From the NCBI GenBank assembly GCA_028386065.3, contig JAKUCV010003084.1:136709-200708 (forward strand): a stretch of 64,000 nt of DNA, read 5' to 3'. A program made the position numbers and the translations under genes. The DNA is from Turnera subulata. Its lineage: Eukaryota; Streptophyta; Magnoliopsida; Malpighiales; Passifloraceae. This document shows positions 23,323 to 34,141 of this stretch, piece after piece. Each line of letters begins with the position of its first letter. Within the stretch, counting starts at the first letter, position 1. Below the pieces are notes generated by a model. It was not told the DNA's origin and did not search any database. It was given only the letters and a program-made list of their open reading frames with translations.

Positions 23323-23559
23323 CTAAAGCCAATCATCCATGTATCTAATACCAATGGATCTAGTATGACCATCATGCTTCTACTGTGTGAGCGACTTAGT
23401 TAAAGGATCTGTTATATTGCTCTCAGAAGGAACTTTGCACAGCCTCACATCACCTCTATCAATAATCTGTCTAATAAGATGGTAGCGTCGGAATATATGT
23501 TTGGATTTTGGTGGTATCTAGGTTCTTGAGCCTGTGCGATTGTTCTGTTGTTGTCACAA

Positions 23560-26500
23560 AAGAGCTCAATCGGACTGTGAATACTCGGAACCACCCCAAG
23601 TTCAGTTATGAACTTCTTAGTCTAAACAGCCTCTTTCGTTGCATCAGAGGCAGCTAGTATTCAGCCGCAGTGGTAGAATCGGCTACTGTCTCTTGCTTTG
23701 AACTCTTCCAGCAAACAGCACTACCTTCAAGACAAAACACATATCCTGACTGTGATCTAAAGTCATCCCTGTTAGTTTGGAAGCTAGCATCTATGTAACC
23801 CTTTACAACAAGCTCATCAACGCTTCCGTACACAAGGAATGCATCCTTAATCCTTCTCAAGTACTTAAGGATGTTCTTAACAGCTGTCCAGTGACCTTCA
23901 CCGGGATCAGATTAATATCTGCTTGTGACACTTAATGCATATGCGACATCTGGTAGAGTACATAGCATGGCATACATGATAGATCCTATTGTTGATGCAT
24001 AAGGGATCTTACTCATCTGCTCTCTCTCCTTAGATGTATTAGGACATTGATTCTTTGAGAGAGTTATGCCATGTGACATGGGCAAGAAACCTTTCTTGGA
24101 ATCTTGCATGCTAGACCTTTTAAGCACCTTGTCAATATATGTACTTTGACTTAGACCAAGAAGCCTTTGGGATCTATCTCTATAGATCTTTATGCCTAGC
24201 ACATAAGCAGCTTCTCCTAAGTCCTTCATTGAAAAATTCTTTCCTAACCAAGTCTTTACAGACTGTAGTGTTGGAATATCATTCCCAATGAGTAGTATGT
24301 CGTCAACATACAATAGCAAGAAAACGATAGTGCTCCCACTAACCTTCTTGTAAACACATGGCTCATCTTCATTTTTAATGAAACCAAACTGTTTGATTAC
24401 TTCATCAAAACGATGATTTCAACTCTTAGAAGCTTGCTTCAATCCATAAATGGATCTTTGCAATTTGCATACCTTATTAGCATTCTCTGGAGTGACAAAA
24501 CCTTCAGGTTGTGTCATGTACACATCCTCTAAAAGATTTCCATTAAGGAAAGCGGTTTTGACATCCATCTGCCATATCTCATAATCATGGTATGCAGCTA
24601 TAGCCAATAGAATTCGGATGGATTTAACAATGGCAACTGGCGAAAAAGTTTCATCATAGTCAATACCATGAACTTCTTTAAAACCTTTCGCAACCAATCG
24701 CCCTTTAAAGTTAATCATATTACCATCCATGTTGGTCTTTTTCTTAAAGACCCAGTTGCACCCAATGGATTTTACCCTTTCAGGTGGATCAACCAAGGTC
24801 CAAACCTTGTTTTTATACATGGATTCCATCTCAGAATTCATGGCCTCTAGCCACTTCTTAGAGTCAGGACCTGTAATTGCCTGTTGATAGGAAGTGGGCT
24901 CATCTTCATCCATGAGCATCATGTCTCCAGTATGAGTCAAAAGAAATCCATATCTCTTATGCTCATACCGAGTCATATCAGACCTACGTGGTTCATGTGT
25001 TACAGGTACAGAATTTTCACCCACAACAACTTATGGTTCATGTTCTTGTTCCATCTCAGCCTTTATACCCTCTTGTTGTGCTCGAACTTCTTCGAGTTCT
25101 ATTTTTCTCCCACTGATCTCTCTAGAAATAAATTCTCTTTCTAGAAAAATAGCAGTACGAGCAACAAACACATTTTGCTCTGTGGGATTACAGAAATAAT
25201 ATCCTTTAGTTTCTTTAGGATATCCAACAAAAAGGCACTTGTCAGATTTAGGGCCGAGTTTGTCTGATGCTTGACGGCTTACGTAAGCCTCACAACCCCA
25301 AATCTTCATAAAAGACAAACTCGGACGTTTCCCAGTCCACATCTCATATGGTGTCTTTTCAACCGAATTAGATGGAACACGGTTAAGTGTAAAGGCAGCA
25401 GTCAATAAAGCATGTCCCCAAACTGGAGAAGGTAGGTCAGCTTGACTCATCATAGAACGAACCATGTCTAATAGAGTTCTATTTCTCCTTTCAGATAAAC
25501 CATTCCATTGAGGTGTGCCCGGTGGAGTAAGTTGTGATACTATACCACATTCCTTTAGATGGTCAAGAAATTCTCGGTCTAAGTATTCACCTCCTCGATC
25601 AGATCGAAGCATCTTAATACTCTTGCCAAGTTGATTCTGTACTTCATTCTTGAATTCTTTGAACTTTTCAAAGGATTTTGACTTGTGCTTCATAAGATAC
25701 ACATAGCCATATCTACTATAATCATCAGTAAATATAATGAAGTATTGAAATCCACCTCTAGCCTGTGTTGACATAGGCCCACATACATCAGAATGTATAA
25801 GGCCTAACAAGTCTGAAGCTCTTTCACCATTACCAGCAAAAGAAGCCTTCGTCATTTTGCCCAATAAACATGACTCACATGTCTCATATGATTCAAAATC
25901 AAATGAGTCTAAAAGCCCATCCTTATGGAGTTTAGAAATACGAGTCTCGTTTATATGGCCCAAACGACAATGCCAGAGATAGGTCGTATTAGAATCGTTT
26001 AATTTAACCTTCTTCGAATTAATGTTATAGATTGGTGTTTCTCGGTTTAGAACGTACAAACCATTGCTTAAATATGCACCACCATAATAAATATCATTCA
26101 AATAAATAGAACAACAGTTGTTCTTTATTACAAATGAAAAACCCTTCTTGTCCAGACAAGAAACAGAAATCAAATTCCTGCTTATAGTAGGTACATAATA
26201 ACAATCATCAAGTTCCAAAACCAAGCCACTTGGTAAAGATAGATAATAAGTCCCTACGGCTAATGCAACAACTTTTGCTCCATTTCCAACACGCAGGTCC
26301 ACTTCACCCTTGGCTAATCTTCTACTCTTTCTCAGATCCTGCACATTTACACAAATATGAGAACCACATCCGGTATCTAATACCCATGATGCAGAGATAG
26401 AAATATTAGCTTCTATAATAAGAATACCTGAAGTGGAAGTCTTAGTTCCCTTCTGTTTCTTCACCTCCTCAACGTAAACAGGGCAGTTACGTTTCCAATG

Positions 26501-26743
26501 GCCAGGTTTCTTGCAATGGAAACATTGTCCTTCTTTTGCAACACCACCTTTGGGTTTCAGAACATGCGAAGAAGAAGATGCACATGAACCAAACCTTTTG
26601 GTAGATTTCTTCTTCTTGTTATACTTGGCTTTACCCTTTCCTTTGCCATTTCCAACTATTAAAATGTGGTTGGATTTATTTGCCTTCATTTGTTGCTCAA
26701 CTGTTCCCAATATATTAAGCAACTCAGACAAAAGATTTTTCAA
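23560..26743 (-). pseudogene. Copia-A pol: zinc knuckle, protease, integrase, RT, RNase H
   Basis: Order on the - strand: intact CCHC knuckle CFHCKKPGHWKRNC; protease WVLDTGCGSH; integrase with HCRLGH, CESCLLGK and D, D, E in SDVCGP/TDDYSRYG, RSDRGGEY and NGLSERRNRT; RT with TAFLNGNLLEDVYMTQPEGF and YVDD (about 24305); RNase H with GYVFCLEGSAVCWKSSKQ and STTAAEY. The first 570 codons (26743-25031) are uninterrupted. Breaks are TAA at 25031 (Gln-type site), TGA at 24419 (Trp-type site), TAA at 23912, and a frameshift plus TAG after AAEY near 23650. It is otherwise close to complete, but the enzymes downstream of integrase are interrupted. Confidence 0.92.
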
Positions 26744-27287
26744 GAAGATTCATGTTGAAATTCATGACAAATTGGCTATAACTATCCAGCAACGATTGCA
26801 GGACTAGATCAACGGCCAACTCTCTTTGCAAAGGAAAACCCAGCCCCTCAAGGCTCTCAATATATCCAATCATTTTGAGCACATGAGGTTTGACAGGTGA
26901 TGACTCAGCCATCTTGCATTGGAATAATGCCTTTGAGGTCTCATACCTCTCATGCCTAGCTTGCTCTTCAAAGAGCATTTTCAGGTGTTCAATCATATCG
27001 TAAGCACCTAAGTTCTCATGTTGCTTCTGAAGCTCAGAGTCCATGGTGATCAGCATAAGGCAAGCAACATCCAATGCTTCATCAACATGCTTCTTGTAAG
27101 CGTCTCTTTCCGCCCTAGGAGCATTAGGTGTCGATTCATCAGGAACAGGCCCTTCAAGGACATACAATTTCTTTTCTTGCTTGAGGACTATCCTCAAATT
27201 GCGGTGCCACTTAAGGAAATTATTCCCATTCAGTTTTTCCTTCTCAAGGACCGATCGCAGTGACATAGTACTTGTGTTTTGTGCCAT
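26724..27287 (-). pseudogene. Copia-A gag N-terminal domain
   Basis: I chose the ATG at 27287 (MAQNTSTMSLRSVLEKEKLN) because the family usually starts near this motif; an upstream in-frame ATG exists at 27314. The conserved NFLKWHRNLRIVLKQEKK and LYVLEGPVP words follow, then the helical gag core ending NFNMNLLEK. A one-base frameshift at about 26735 separates it from the zinc-knuckle region, which continues in the next frame (LLSELLNILGTVEQQM). It would assemble the virus-like particle in the intact element. Confidence 0.88.
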
Positions 27288-27314
27288 GATAACTCTACAA
27301 TGATCAATACACAC

Positions 27315-28073
27315 AAATCAGAGTCATGTATAAAATCATTTAACAAGGAATTTTATTAAATGATACTCCCACTATATAAATCAAGATGATAATAAGTGGG
27401 CCAAGATCCGTATTTCACCACAAGATAAGTTAGCTTTGGCTAATCACTTACATTATAGTTATTTAGGTAGACAACTCTTTGTCAATTACATCTCATAAAA
27501 CTCTTAGATAGTTGAGTGAACAACTCTTGTTCTTGTCTATCTCATAGACTTATATCAACTCTTTGCCTCTAAGTCCCCAATCCTATTGAGATGACTTAGT
27601 TAAGTTCAACCCACAATAAGCAATTTGGATATTACAATTATCCCATCGCACCTTGCTAGGATAAACATTGGCACTTTACTTTTGGCAAACCTACCAAGTG
27701 TTGATCTAACCATAGATGAGTGCTCATCAATGGAAGGCAACACATGAGGAACTTAATATTTACATCAACAATTGTTTCCATACATAACAATTATGCCATT
27801 GGATCTGATTCACAAATTATATATCGCATATACAATAAGCATGCATCATTTATAATCAATACCAAGCTATGTGACATGATTATAAAGGATAAACATGTTA
27901 ACAGCAATCAACATATTGTTCATATATCATTAAGATCATAAGAACATGTTATCCAACATGCAAAATTTTATAGGTGAGCTGATATACAAAATTCGCCAGA
28001 AACAACTAAAATTTCGAATGGACAGCAGAATTTTGTAGGTGAGCTGATATACAAAATTTGGCAGGAAGCTCAG
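27315..28073 (-). other. Copia-A untranslated leader, gag-proximal part
   Basis: No open frame of interest. An AT-rich leader separates gag from the palindrome array. A word of about 20 bases around GTGAGCTGATATACAAAATT occurs twice (about 27974 and 28040), just before the array. Confidence 0.6.
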
Positions 28074-28482
28074 AACATTGATGTTTAACCTTGGAACATC
28101 GATGTTTAAGAATTCTAGAACTTCATAAGTTGACAGAATCTCAGAACATCGATGTTTGATCATAAACATCGATGTTTGAAGTTGGCAGAACCTTAGAACA
28201 TCGATGTTCAACCCTGAACATCGATGTTTGAGCACTCTGGAACTTCAAACAAGTTGGCAGTACCCCAGAACATCGATGTTCACACCTAAAAATCAATGTT
28301 TGATGTTGGCAGTACCTCAGAACATCGATGTTTAACCCTGAACATCGATGTTTGAGTAGTCTGCCACTCCAAATTAATTGGCAGAGTCTTAGAGCATTGA
28401 TGTTTACACTTTAAATATCGATGTTTTGACCCTTTGGCCAAAGAGAACATCAATGTTTACACCTAAACATCGATGTTTTGAC
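28074..28482 (-). repeat. Array of the AACATCGATGTT palindrome in the Copia-A leader
   Basis: Nine or so perfect ACATCGATGT copies and several one-base variants (for example AACATTGATGTT, AACATCAATGTT) occur in about 410 bases. They come in pairs with spacers such as CAACCCT, preceded by TTGGCAG and CTCAG. The first unit, TTTGGCAGGAAGCTCAGAAC, nearly matches the Gypsy-1 unit near 3140-3160. As in Gypsy-1, the array lies between PBS and gag. Confidence 0.95.
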
Positions 28483-28798
28483 CTTGTTATCCTAGAACGA
28501 CAACCGTTCTATATGAAAAACGACAATCGATTTATCCTTGTCGAACTCATTCGACTTTCTGCCAAAAACACCATGATTGATATCATATACCAATCAAGTA
28601 CTTAGCGTCAAACACCTTTGAACCGACTTCAACATATCACATATATGAGAATCATAGTGATCTAGTTTAAACATACAATCATTAGAAGTGTAATAAACTT
28701 AGATCAAGTTCTGTCACTTATACAAACATGATCAAGCCACATCACATATAGCATATCAATCATATAAGCAACTTATTCGGTTTAGTGTTTCACAAGAG
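28483..28798 (-). other. Copia-A leader between PBS and palindrome array
   Basis: AT-rich, non-coding, with no similarity seen to the corresponding Gypsy-1 segment. So only the array and the PBS word are shared between the two elements. Confidence 0.5.
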
Positions 28799-28810
28799 GC
28801 TCCGCTACCA
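28799..28810 (-). other. Primer-binding-site-like sequence of Copia-A
   Basis: TGGTAGCGGAGC on the - strand, one base from the LTR end (ACTTACA). Identical to the Gypsy-1 site at 3435-3446. Confidence 0.75.
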
Positions 28811-28811
28811 C

Positions 28812-30328
28812 TGTAAGTAACCGGGCATACAAACAAATAGACAATATGCACAGCAGAAAACCCGAAACTAATGGAGGATCCATGTGAAACGGGGTAAACC
28901 GAATAACAAAATTTCATACCTGGATTTGGTTGAGTTCTTTCACTCAACTGTAGTGACGAATCAGCAAGAACCAGACAACAATCCGATTCCTCTACGGTAT
29001 CCACATAAACTGTTGATGACTGCTAGCAACCGTCACACGATCACCAACCCGAGCACTCTCGAACCGCAGTGCTAGCTACAGAATTTTCCGAGAGAGAGAG
29101 CTAAGTGTTTGATGTGTTTTCTCTCAAAATAAAGTGTGTGTGCTTAGTCTAAAAAATGAATGTGCATAATCTGATTATACACTCACTTATACATCTAATG
29201 CATAGGCTAATAAGATAGTGGCCAACATCATCATGCATTATGATAGTGCCTTATCATTAATCATGTATCACATACATCATTATGTTTCCACTTTGCATTA
29301 AACAAATATATCTTAACACATCCACTTTGGGCACTAATTCTGGTCCAATAAATCTGGTAGTTAATGAACCAAATCAACCCAAACAACCCAGTTGAACCAT
29401 GGTCCAACCGTGGTCTTACCATTAACTCAATACCCTAGTCGAACCATGGTCCAACCACTAGCTCGAATCAACAGTTCTAAGTGTATGACCCTGTAGGCAC
29501 TTGTAACGTTTGGCAATAATTGTAAACTCTTATTTACAATTATAAACAATGAGCGGTGTCTAGCAACACATCATTACTACCCAAACGACAAGATCAGTAC
29601 TGATTCATAATGCCTCGGAAAAATGTCAATATCCTTTCGTCCCATTATATCAAGATCAAACACGAGACATGGAATATGTCATTCTCGTATATGTTTGATC
29701 TAAGGTTTCTTGATCCCTGAGTTAACTGTGTAAAACAGATACAAATGATATCTCCATATCACTTAATCCGAGCATGGCCATGCATTTACAGTTCAACTCT
29801 ATCAAGGGGCCCAACTAATAATATACTCGTTATATGGGTTGGACGAATTCCATCTTGATCATACAAAACCCACTACACATTATATCATACACCCAATGAT
29901 TACTCTTAGGTCTACTCATTTACGAATGACCAAGAGTAATATCAAAGTATACGACTCACATGTTGGGAACCTTGATGATCTCAGGTCTAAGTACAATACA
30001 TATAAGAACCACTAATGACAATATATAGCAGTCCATGTAGTGTTCTTATGTCGGGTTGGTCCAGTCCACAAGTTCTCTAACTTGTACCCGTATGTAGAAT
30101 TCATATCTCATATAATTCTCAACATACGCTAGTCTTAATTTATTATTACAAACTATCCATAATAATAAACGACTAGGGACAATTCAAGAATATAAAATAT
30201 TCTTAGGTTATAAATATGTACAAGTATTTATCATAGATAAACATATTTATTGGAATAAAACCTTAATAAAAAATACATGACTTAAAATATAATCATCCAA
30301 TGATTGGCTTTTGGGCATTACACTAACA
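28812..30328 (-). repeat. Copia-A 5' LTR
   Basis: This is a complete LTR of 1517 bases with TGTTAGTG...ACTTACA ends. It matches the split left LTR. It includes a segment around 29370-29450 (AACCATGGTCCAACC-type repeats) that is shorter in the left copy. A TATA-like element was not assigned. It is followed by the CTGGA TSD and then MULE sequence. Confidence 0.92.
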
Positions 30329-30333
30329 CTGGA

Positions 30334-30575
30334 AAGAAATTGGGGTGGTTGCAGTGATTGCGACGCTCTCCACCAGAGATTTGACGGCCTGCGTGGAGCG
30401 GCAGCGGGGAGCTTCTGGAGAATCTGATGCAGCTGGTGAAGGAGAGTTGGTTGGCGGAGAGGGGGCTGGGCGTGGCGCTGGAGTTGATGAATTAATGATG
30501 AAATTGTTAGAAACTAAACTATTGCTTTGGTTTCGTTTTACTGTTTGAGTTCCTGGTGGTGGTGGTGGCAATTAA
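30334..30575. other. GC-rich gene-like insert of MULE copy 1
   Basis: A GC-rich island between AT-rich arms. Both strands are open for 67-82 codons: + frame from 30345 with TLSTRDLTACVERQRG, - frame from 30571 rich in Pro, Ser and Ala. It has no match at the same place in MULE copy 2, which carries a different GC-rich insert. It could be captured host sequence; I do not recognise the source. Confidence 0.35.
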
Positions 30576-31420
30576 GGGAGGGGGGTACATCGTGGGTTTC
30601 AAAGCTGTGAGGAGTACCAGTAGGTTTCAAAATTAGCAAATTAGGAAAATTTAATTTAATTTTATTTATTATAGCGAGAGGGGATAACAATAGGTTGAAG
30701 ATTATTGTTTTCTAATTAGAAATATTTTTGAATATTTTTTTCACTCTATTAATTCTTAAAAATTAAAGAGTAAATTTGAAATTTCCCTTTTTTTTAACTA
30801 AAAAATTAGTTTTTATGAAATTTTAGAAAACCAAGAACGTAATTTTAGATTTATGATTGGATGCTAGTGATTAATACTTTTTGTCTTTCTGTTTTCCGTT
30901 ACCATAAAAATGTTTATTGCTTTCTTTAAAAATAAAATAATAGAAAAATAAAATTTATCAAATGGATAACTAAGCCATAAAAATTTTAAAGCAATTTTGG
31001 TATTTATATTTGGTTGAAGCCTTTTCTTTTTCATTTTTTCATTTTTTAAAAAATAAAGTAAAAGAAAGAAATTTTATCAACGCATAAATATGCCAAAATT
31101 CTCATCCTATCATCTAAATATTTTATTCTTTTTATTTTAAATGTAATAACCGTTAAAGTTTGTTTTTTTGCTCTTTTTTTATTTTTTATAAATGTTTTAC
31201 ACGAATATAATGATAAAAAAATTTTACGATTAGAGTCAATTTTTTTTCATTTTTTCAATTTCTAAAAAATAAAGAGTCATTTTGAAATTTTTTTAAATAA
31301 AATTTTTTATGAAATTTTAGAAACCCAAAAAGTAATTTTTTATGGTTGGTCTTTTTTTCCATTTTTATAATTTTTTCTAAAAATTAAAATGTAAAAAAAA
31401 ATCGAATGGTAATGATCTTT
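30576..31420. other. AT-rich arm of MULE copy 1
   Basis: About 850 bases of AT-rich DNA with recurring words such as TTTTTCATTTTTTC and AAAAATAAAGTAAAAG. No open frame or RNA gene was seen. It parallels the AT-rich arm of MULE copy 2 at 57480-58560. Confidence 0.6.
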
Positions 31421-31984
31421 CCACGTGTCGATCATCCGTGCATTCCGTTAAGTTAACTAACACAAGTGTAAAAACCCTAGTGGAATGAGATAAAATGCAG
31501 AATTTCAAAGTTTAGGGGGTCAAAAACTGTTTTTTTTTTCAAGGGGTGATCCTAGTTTGATCGAAAACACACGGGGTAAAATGTACTGAAGCCAAATAAT
31601 GGCCATGATATCAAATTCGAGACAAATTCATCTCTAGATATTGTTATTTATCTTGCTTACTTCGAAGGTGCAAGCGAATATATATTTTAAGATGAAAGTG
31701 CAAAAGAAAAAATTAATTTTATTTTTATATTCAGCATTATCATTTTACTATGCATTATATTTTATTTATTTTACAGTTTACTTTTACTTATATCTATTTT
31801 ACAATATGTTATATCTGTTAAATTCTTAATATGAACATAAAACTATGGTTTCTAGAATAATCACCCAGGCATTTATCCTGGAGAGAATGCAATAACACAT
31901 TCCGTATTTAATAAATGGAAATTTTTGTAAGTAGCATCTGATAGTACAATCTTAAAAAAAAAATGAGAAAGAAAAGAAGAATAA

Positions 31985-32130
31985 TATGCTCCGAAAGAGC
32001 GCAAGTTTTACTATAAATTAATATGCTCCTAAAGAACACAAGTTTTATTATAAAATAATATGCTTTGGAAGAGCATAAGTTTTACTATGCTCTAGAAGAG
32101 CATAAATTTTATTATACTCCTGATGAGTAC
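31985..32130 (+). repeat. Imperfect tandem repeat with small hairpins, Copia-B
   Basis: About five units of 30-40 bases, each with a GCTCxxxAAGAGC-type inverted pair followed by A-AGTTTTA-TATA, for example TGCTCTAGAAGAGCA at about 32089. It lies inside the Copia-B internal region upstream of the integrase piece. Confidence 0.75.
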
Positions 32131-34141
32131 AAATTTTTCTGCTTACAGTAATAGAAGGATATTTTATTTCAATTCTCAAAGGAATTTATTAATATTCGTT
32201 TCAAATGGATATTACGTTGAGACAATAAGTGAAAAGAGATGTTGAATATCTCTATATTACAAAGGCTACTACCATAGGTAACAAACAAGTTATGGAAAGA
32301 TTACCTATGATATCCTTTATATTATATTATATAGATATTCGAGTCATTGAAAGTCTTCATACCCAGCCAGAAGCTGGCACAAAGCAGCCTGAAGTTGGAA
32401 CAAAGCAGCCTGAAGTTGGAACACAACAACATGAAGTTGGTTCCAGTCTGAAGCTGGCAAATAATTTTTTCTAAGTTATTAAAATACATAATTTGCACAG
32501 CCTAAAGCTGGCACCAACTCGAAGTTGGCTCATGAATTTCTTGTTTGGCATGACCGGTTGGGCCATCTCGGATCAATAATGATGCATAGAATTATTTTTT
32601 TTTTTTATGAGAGATGAATAGAATTATTAAATATGCATTTGGTCATTTATTGGAAAACTAAAAGTTTTTTCAATCCAATGAATTTTCATATGTTGCTTGC
32701 TTATAAGAGAAATTAATTATTCTGCCTTCATATGATAAGGTTAGCCTAGAATTACTAGCATTTCTTTGGAAAGAATTGAGGGAGATATTGCGGACCTATA
32801 CATCCGCTATGGACCACTTAGGTATTTTATGGTTTTAAGCGAAGCATTGACTAGATGGTCCCATGTGTGCTTATTGTCTTCCGCAATTTGGCATTTGCTT
32901 GCTTATTATCACAATTAATCAAATTGCAAGCACACTTCCCTGATCATACTGTTAAGACTATATGTCTTGATAATGCTGGTGAATTCATTTTATTGTATGC
33001 CAATTGGAATTATGGTTAAACATCCTGCAACTCATGTTCATATCCAAAATGGTCTAGCAGAATCATTTATTGAACGCCTCCAATTGATTGTAAGGCCATT
33101 ATTAATGAGATGTAAACTCTCCTTTATTACTTGGGGACATGCTATTCTGCATGCAGCAACTCTTGTGTGCATCAGACCAACAGGTTATCATATGTTTTTC
33201 CCTATTCAATTGGTTCATGGTCACGAACCTAATATCTGTCATCTTTGAATCTTTGGTTGCGCAATATATATGCCAAATGCTCCACCTCAGCAAACTAAAA
33301 TAGGTCCTCAAAGAAGATTGAGAATATATATTGGGTATGAATCTCCATCAATTATATAATATTTGAAAGCATCAATTGAAGATTTATTTACAGCAAGATT
33401 TGCTGATTGTTACTTTGATGAAAGTGTTTACCCAATATCAGCAGATGAAAATAAGCAGTTGGATAAAGATATTAATAGAATGCTATATCATTATCTAGCT
33501 TTGATTCTCGAACAAATCAGTGTGAACTTGAAGTTAAAAGATGATTCATTTGCAAAAATTTATTAAATCAATTGTCAGGCACATTTACTAGGGTGACCAA
33601 ATCTCATATACCAGCTACAAATGCTCCTGTTCGAATTGATGTTCCTGAAGAACAAACAAAGAATGCAAATGAATCTAAAGCACGCCAGAAGCGTGGAAGA
33701 CTACTTGGTTCCATAGATAAAACTTCTCGACAAAGAAAAGGAGCAAAGGTACAAGATCGTCCTAACGAGAAAATAAGACCTCCAATAGACTATCAAATTG
33801 AAAATCCTTAGGAAGAGAAAAATCCTCCAGAAGAGTTCTTTGACACAATTGATAAAGTTCCAGAAGTAACTTAAATACCTGAAATAAATAAAAATAAAGA
33901 AATCTCAAACAATTACACTCTATCAGGAACAAGATGGAATCGATGTGAAACAACCATCGATGGAATTTTTGCATATAATGTAGCGCTAAATATTATGGAA
34001 GAAAATGAGGATCATGAACTTACATCTATTGATGAATGTAGGCGTAGAAATAATTGGCCAAAGTGGATAGATGCAATTAAGGCTAAGTTAAACTCGCTCA
34101 TGAAGTGAGAAGTTTTTGGGCTTGTAGTCCCTACACCTAAT

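Larger units (their letters stand above)
10510..30328 (-). mobile_element. Ty1/copia retrotransposon Copia-A, complete apart from a nested gypsy in its 3' LTR
   Basis: On the - strand: 5' LTR 30328-28812, PBS 28810-28799, leader with palindrome array, gag (27287-26724), pol (26743 to about 23560), PPT (23322-23309), 3' LTR (23308-23242 plus 11923-10510). LTR ends are TGTTAGTG and ACTTACA. The 5-bp TSD CTGGA is perfect (10505-10509 and 30329-30333). Net length is about 8.5 kb. The LTRs are similar apart from substitutions and a segment near 29370-29450 missing from the left copy, so it is much younger than Copia-B. It inserted within MULE copy 1. Confidence 0.92.
9763..31593. mobile_element. 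MULE-type DNA element, copy 1 (net about 2.0 kb), split by Copia-A
   Basis: Inverted termini GGCTTCATTACATTTTACCC (9763) and its complement (ending 31593) match over about 100 bases. The 10-base TSD AAATAATGGC is perfect: 9753-9762 and 31594-31603. Removing Copia-A (10510-30333) leaves about 2.0 kb: left TIR, CACGTG-containing subterminal DNA, a T/C-rich tract (9957-10150), a C-rich stretch, a GC-rich gene-like segment (30334-30575), then AT-rich DNA and the right TIR. A second family member is at 56299-58745. TIR length and TSD size point to a Mutator-like superfamily; no transposase is encoded. Confidence 0.85.

Noticed and set aside
1..27287. Endogenous pararetrovirus as an explanation for the reverse transcriptases
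   Set aside because: All RT regions here have protease/integrase or LINE endonuclease partners in LTR-element or LINE order. No movement-protein or coat-protein region was seen.
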